From positions 1 through 10,232 of the forward strand of contig UQTA01000093.1 in assembly GCA_900543885.1 (NCBI GenBank): 10,232 bases of DNA, read 5' to 3'. The position numbers and the translations under genes were made by a program. Positions 7,291 through 10,232 of this stretch are shown piece by piece. Position 1 is the stretch's first letter, and each line of letters begins with the position of its first letter. The stretch is from an uncultured Clostridium sp. Its GTDB lineage: Bacteria > Bacillota > Clostridia > Lachnospirales > Lachnospiraceae. The notes beneath the pieces are model-generated. The model ran no database searches and was not told where the DNA came from. It saw only the letters and a program-made list of their open reading frames with translations.

Positions 7291-7299
7291 TGCTACAAT
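7291..7299 (+). promoter_or_regulatory. extended -10 promoter of the nitroreductase gene
   Basis: TGCTACAAT matches an extended -10 (TGn-TACAAT), 41 bases before the start codon. No good -35 lies at 16-18 bases; TTGGGA (7267-7272) is 21 bases away, so recognition would depend on the TG extension. Confidence 0.5.
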
Positions 7300-7340
7300 A
7301 AAACCAGATAAAATAAGATATGAAAGCGAGGCTGACTATT

Positions 7341-7868
7341 ATGAATAAAGAAATGTTAGAAGCAATGAAAAACAGAAGATCCATACGCAGTTACAGAAAA
7401 GATCTTATGATACAGGAAGATGTACTTCAGGAGATATTAAAGACTGCTACCTATGCGCCTACAGGTGGAGGAAGACAGTCCCCGGTGATCATTGCGATCA
7501 AGGATAAAGAAATGCGGGATCATATTTCAAAGCTGAATGCCCAGATCATGGGAGACAAAGACGCAGATCCATTTTATGGAGCTCCTGTGATCGCCCTTGT
7601 TTTAGCAGATGGCAGCCGCAGCACCTGGGTAGAAGATGGGAGCAATGTGCTCTGTTATCTGATGCTTGCAGCAAAAGCCTGTGGTGTTTCCAGTGTCTGG
7701 GTACACAGAGAAAAAGAGATTTTTGAAAGTGAAGAAGGAAAGAAACTTTTAAAACAGTGGGGACTTTCTGAAAATTTAAAAGGTGTAGGTGCGGTTGCTC
7801 TTGGATATAATACAGGCGAGGAGCCCCAGGCAGCTCCCCGCAAAGAGGATTATATCTTGGAAATTTAA
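7341..7868 (+). CDS. nitroreductase family FMN-dependent oxidoreductase
   Basis: A 175-aa protein of the nitroreductase family (PF00881), probably a homodimeric cytosolic flavoenzyme using NAD(P)H; the true substrate is unknown. The N-terminal RRSIRSYR (12-19) is the classical FMN-phosphate binding start. APTGGGRQSP (39-48) forms the second FMN-contact loop. The LAAKACGVSSVWVH and GVGAVALGYNTGE segments match the family core. The compact length fits the short clostridial subfamily, without the extra substrate loop of E. coli NfsB. ATG 7341 is preferred: GCGAGG lies about nine bases upstream and the protein then begins MNKEMLEAM. The in-frame ATG at 7320 lacks a ribosome site. The gene is convergent with the PucR-type regulator, with only 20 bases between the stops. 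Confidence 0.9.
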   Translation: MNKEMLEAMKNRRSIRSYRKDLMIQEDVLQEILKTATYAPTGGGRQSPVIIAIKDKEMRDHISKLNAQIMGDKDADPFYGAPVIALVLADGSRSTWVEDGSNVLCYLMLAAKACGVSSVWVHREKEIFESEEGKKLLKQWGLSENLKGVGAVALGYNTGEEPQAAPRKEDYILEI

Positions 7869-7888
7869 TCAGCCTGACTTGATGACTA

Positions 7889-9490
7889 TTAAAATCTGAC
7901 TTTCACTTTATACAGATATATTGCCGCCTCCAGCAGGAAATGATCTTTCCTGTCATGGAGGTCTTTTTTTGTGATCTCCTGGATATTTTTGATCCGGTAG
8001 GCGATGGTGTTATAATGTGTAAACATTTCTTCTGATATTCTTTTTACATTTCCGGCGTATTCAAAATAATAATCCAGTGTTTTTATAAGATCCGAATGCT
8101 TTTGATGGTCATTTTCAATCAATGGCCCCAGTATTTCCTGTACAAACTGGCTGGTTTCTTTTTCCGGGTCAGCAGCATAGAGAAGGCGCAGAAGACCAAG
8201 ATCTTCAAAACCAAAGACAGTCTGTTCATTGATCATTGCGGTACGCAGGGCAGTACGGGCCTCCGTGTCACTTTGGATGATCCCGCGGATGCCGGGATGA
8301 GGACGGCCGCATCCTGCACACAGATGCAGATCCGGATATTCAAGGGACAGAGAGGATATAAGCTTTGGAACATGGCGGGCCAGCTGTTCTAACTCAGAAC
8401 TGGCAGCAGGGGCATTTAACAGGATTAGATAATCATCAGAAGCGGGAACAATCCGTACGTCCAGTCCCAATTTGGAAAAAACAGACCGTATATTGCCCAT
8501 AAGAAGGGTATGCTGGAAGTTTTTCCTGTACTGGTTTTTCTCTTCCAGATTCTGGGTCTTTAAACGCAGGATCAGGTGGTCATCAGAAAGGTTCAGATGG
8601 AATTCATCTGCCCGGGTCTGTTCTAACTGGTGGTCTACGATCGGATCTGACAGAAGATGGAGCAGGAAGCTGGCAAAAAGAGAATCACCCCGTTCCCGGA
8701 TGCTCTGCTCCCGTGTGATCTCTAAGGGGATCGCAGACAGAACCTGGGATAAAAGCTCTGGTGAAAGGGCCGGTGACTGAGCCGGATCATAAATATAGAG
8801 ACAGCCATAGGAATGTTCACCCAGAGTCAGATCATGAGAAACGGACATGTGGATAAACTGATTGATCATCTGGGTCTCAGAGTCAGCCTTAAAAATGGAA
8901 CGGTCTTCTTCCTTCAGACAGATACTGTGACGGCTGTTTACGCTGTCTACAATCAGGATACTGCCGCCAGTCAGTTTTGAGATCATAGAAGCTATTTCAT
9001 CCAGATCAGCACCTTCTGTAATAGTCTGTGTCAGCATCTGGTTTACAGAAAGGGTATTCTGCAAAAGAGCAGTCCTTCGCCTTGTAAGCTCATTGGAAAG
9101 CACCTTGGTAATATGGGAAAACTGCATATCAGGTGGAAGGACGATAAGAGGAAAATCTGCTTTATCTGCCTGTTCTATCATAAAAGCAGGAACCACATTG
9201 TTTAAATACTGGGAAGGTTTGATACAGAATGCAGCCATCTGATTGCGTACCAGGTTTGGGATATACGCAGCCAGGGCAGCCGGATCTTTGTAAACGGAAA
9301 AGCAGGTGGAGATCATCAGTTCACCAGGAGAAATCCAATGTGCATAGTCCGGATTGTCGCTGAGGTTGATACCGGAAACAATACGGTCAAGTCCCCCTTT
9401 GCCGGCAGCAACGTAGCTGGTGGAAAAAATAGGAAGTTTTAAAAGTTCCTCTACAGTTGGGTAATAGGATTCTTCAATATAATTTATCAT
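7889..9490 (-). CDS. PucR-family transcriptional regulator
   Basis: DNA-binding regulator of 533 aa, cytosolic. The N-terminal PucR domain (PF07905) covers about residues 10-130: TVEELLKLPIF, AGKGGLDRIVSGINLSDNPD and SPGELMIST follow the family pattern. The middle region, roughly 135-460, probably holds a sensory and a GGDEF-like segment, as in CdaR/PucR proteins. The C-terminal helix-turn-helix (PF13556) is clear: TLDYYFEYAGNVKRISEEMF then THYNTIAYRIKNIQEI, ending LLEAAIYLYKV. Family members control purine, allantoin or other catabolic genes, usually neighbours. Here the gene is divergent from the DUF2877 gene, its likeliest target. ATG 9490 follows GGGGGTG (9503-9497) by six bases; the GTG at 9499-9497 lies inside that site, so it is a poor start. 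The effector is unknown. Confidence 0.93.
   Translation of the reverse strand: MINYIEESYYPTVEELLKLPIFSTSYVAAGKGGLDRIVSGINLSDNPDYAHWISPGELMISTCFSVYKDPAALAAYIPNLVRNQMAAFCIKPSQYLNNVVPAFMIEQADKADFPLIVLPPDMQFSHITKVLSNELTRRRTALLQNTLSVNQMLTQTITEGADLDEIASMISKLTGGSILIVDSVNSRHSICLKEEDRSIFKADSETQMINQFIHMSVSHDLTLGEHSYGCLYIYDPAQSPALSPELLSQVLSAIPLEITREQSIRERGDSLFASFLLHLLSDPIVDHQLEQTRADEFHLNLSDDHLILRLKTQNLEEKNQYRKNFQHTLLMGNIRSVFSKLGLDVRIVPASDDYLILLNAPAASSELEQLARHVPKLISSLSLEYPDLHLCAGCGRPHPGIRGIIQSDTEARTALRTAMINEQTVFGFEDLGLLRLLYAADPEKETSQFVQEILGPLIENDHQKHSDLIKTLDYYFEYAGNVKRISEEMFTHYNTIAYRIKNIQEITKKDLHDRKDHFLLEAAIYLYKVKVRF
7927..7970 (+). terminator. intrinsic terminator for the nitroreductase, inside the convergent regulator gene
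   Basis: On the plus strand CCTCCA (7927-7932) pairs with TGGAGG (7956-7961) and CAGGAAA (7934-7940) with TTTCCTG (7946-7952), around a TGATC loop. A seven-T run follows (7964-7970). It begins 59 bases after the nitroreductase stop. The same bases encode residues near the C terminus of the opposing PucR-family protein. Confidence 0.8.
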
Positions 9491-9532
9491 AACGTACACC
9501 CCCGAAAAATATGATCTGCAACGCTTACCAAA

Positions 9533-9563
9533 ATTATAGAGTTTTTATTGTGAACAGTCAACA
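9533..9563 (-). promoter_or_regulatory. possible promoter of the PucR-family gene
   Basis: Read on the minus strand, TTGACT (9563-9558) is followed after 19 bases by TATAAT (9538-9533). The elements are consensus-like but the spacer is long; with a 17-base spacer the -10 would be TCTATA. Confidence 0.45.
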
Positions 9564-9565
9564 TA
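9551..9565. promoter_or_regulatory. candidate operator dyad in the divergent control region
   Basis: TGTGAACAGTCAACA is an imperfect dyad centred on 9558 with matching half-sites TGTnnAC and GTnnACA. It overlaps the probable -35 of the minus-strand promoter and lies about 24 bases upstream of the plus-strand -10. This suits autoregulation plus control of the DUF2877 gene by the PucR-type protein, but binding is inferred from position only. Confidence 0.35.
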
Positions 9566-9588
9566 GAAAATGAGAAAAACGGTGATTA

Positions 9589-9594
9589 TAATAT
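9589..9594 (+). promoter_or_regulatory. possible -10 of the DUF2877 gene promoter
   Basis: TATAAT sits 80 bases before the GTG start. The hexamer 17 bases upstream, TAGAAA (9566-9571), is a poor -35, which would fit an activator-dependent promoter. The site is AT-rich, so a chance match is possible. Confidence 0.4.
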
Positions 9595-9673
9595 AAAACA
9601 TAACAAAGATAAACGCAAACAATAAAAACGGCTTTGTTGATATTCATTAAATGATGGAAAGGAAGAGATCAAG

Positions 9674-10111
9674 GTGAAGGTACAGATCAGGATATGCAGA
9701 CATCTGTATAACATGCTGAAAGAAGCACCTGTAAAGGGAATGTTACATTCCTGTTTTCGCAGTTCCATGAATATGGTGTGCCAGTATGGAATGATCACAT
9801 TTCTTGCAAAAGGAAAAAGCCTTCAGCCTTTTTCTATCTGTCTTGAATGGAACGGAGATTTTAAATTAATAGAAGAAATGCTCCGTTTGAGAGGAACAGA
9901 GCTGCAGTTAAGTGATCAGGGACTCTGGATCGGGAATTTTCAGTTATTTGAATTTGAAATAACCCAGATTCTGGATCTAAAAAAAAGTCAGACAGAAACC
10001 TTAAAGCCCGGAGCAGCAAACTTTATCCGCAGTTTCCTGGAACATCAGGAAGATAAAGGAATCCATAGGCTGATCGAAGGCAGAAAAGAGGAAGTGTTTT
10101 CCTCATTTCGT
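9674..10111 (+). CDS. DUF2877 protein (AllH/YlbF-like oxamate carbamoyltransferase subunit family), 5' part, split by a group II intron
   Basis: The first 146 codons of a gene whose relatives run to about 270-300 aa. The N-terminal pattern, GMLHSCFRSSMNMVCQYGMI then TFLAKGKSLQPFSICLEW, and the GLWIGNFQLFEFEITQILDL segment match DUF2877, the family of E. coli YlbF/AllH. That protein acts with FdrA/AllF and YlbE/AllG in oxamate carbamoyl transfer at the end of anaerobic allantoin breakdown. The assignment is by eye. The conserved GLTP-GDD region expected later is missing because intron sequence begins near 10112. Reading on into the intron gives 17 foreign codons and a TAG at 10163-10165. The start is GTG 9674, behind AAAGGAAG (9658-9665). 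Intron splicing might restore the message; otherwise the gene is inactivated. It is divergent from the PucR-type regulator. Confidence 0.75.
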
Positions 10112-10232
10112 TTGCGCGCCATGGGCGCGCTCTCGCAGGTGAAAGTCCTGAACATGCCCAGGTAGTGGGAAATGTATAGCTGAACAGCAAGGGTGTCCAT
10201 CGTGAGGTGGAATCTGAAGGAAGCTGTAGGCA
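10112..10232 (+). mobile_element. 5' end of a group II intron (domain I), cut by the window edge
   Basis: Intron sequence appears to start at TTGCG (10112-10116), a variant of the GUGYG consensus, followed by a GCGCGCC/GGCGCGC hairpin (10114-10120/10124-10130). Typical bacterial domain I segments follow: GGTGAAAGTCCTG at 10138-10150 and, near the edge, CGTGAGGTGGAATCTGAAGG. I recognise these from clostridial group II introns that carry an LtrA-type reverse transcriptase/maturase. The maturase and the 3' end lie outside the window. The exact 5' splice point could be off by a base or two. Confidence 0.87.

Noticed and set aside
8096..8780. Plus-strand open frames opposite the PucR-family gene (8096-8392 and 8472-8780)
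   Set aside because: They are antisense shadows of a clear coding sequence, with low-complexity composition rich in Arg, Ser and Trp and no ribosome sites.
9586..9798. Minus-strand open frame overlapping the DUF2877 start and control region
   Set aside because: It overlaps a better supported gene start and promoter region, and the encoded sequence resembles no family.
10112..10165. C-terminal residues of the DUF2877 frame up to the TAG at 10165
   Set aside because: These codons come from group II intron domain I, so they are not native protein sequence.
1..10232. CRISPR arrays, tRNA or rRNA genes
   Set aside because: No regularly spaced direct repeats, no cloverleaf with a TTC-type T-loop, and no conserved rRNA segments were seen.

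Overview
The window looks like chromosomal DNA of a gut-type Clostridia bacterium, probably Lachnospiraceae. The reasons are an archaeal-type aspartyl-tRNA synthetase in an operon with gatCAB under a T-box leader, strong AGGAGG-type ribosome sites, moderate GC, a group II intron of the kind common in this group, and a raiA-like structured RNA. The species cannot be fixed from the sequence.

Layout: (1) 1-150 is a long imperfect palindrome that may continue past the left edge. (2) 244-588 is a sigma-A type promoter and a T-box leader with a clear intrinsic terminator. (3) 671-5303 is a four-gene operon, aspS-gatC-gatA-gatB. (4) 5374-6765 is a separately promoted subgroup Ic-type aspartate aminotransferase. 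(5) 6779-6999 is a promoter, a compact structured noncoding RNA (best guess raiA motif) and a strong terminator. (6) 7000-7340 is mostly noncoding but holds a start-less, AT-rich reading-frame remnant. (7) 7341-7868 is a small nitroreductase, convergent with (8) a PucR-family regulator at 9490-7889 on the minus strand. (9) 9491-9673 is a divergent control region. (10) 9674-10111 is the 5' part of a DUF2877 (AllH/YlbF-like) gene, interrupted by (11) the 5' end of a group II intron that runs off the right edge.

How the genes work together: AspS has the residues expected of a non-discriminating enzyme, which would make Asp-tRNA(Asn). GatCAB then amidates Asp-tRNA(Asn), and probably Glu-tRNA(Gln), giving the indirect route to Asn-tRNA and Gln-tRNA. 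The leader carries the overlapping triplets GAA and AAC (GAAC) where the specifier should be, so it may sense tRNA(Asn) and possibly tRNA(Glu), as described for the Clostridium acetobutylicum transamidation operon. The aminotransferase that follows interconverts aspartate and oxaloacetate, a thematic but independently promoted neighbour. The right end suggests a purine/allantoin-oxamate type catabolic locus (PucR regulator divergent from a DUF2877 gene) whose first gene has been hit by a retroelement.

The most interesting items are the dual-codon T-box, the pseudoknotted RNA at 6814-6999, the intron-split DUF2877 gene, and the terminator for the nitroreductase that lies inside the regulator's coding sequence.
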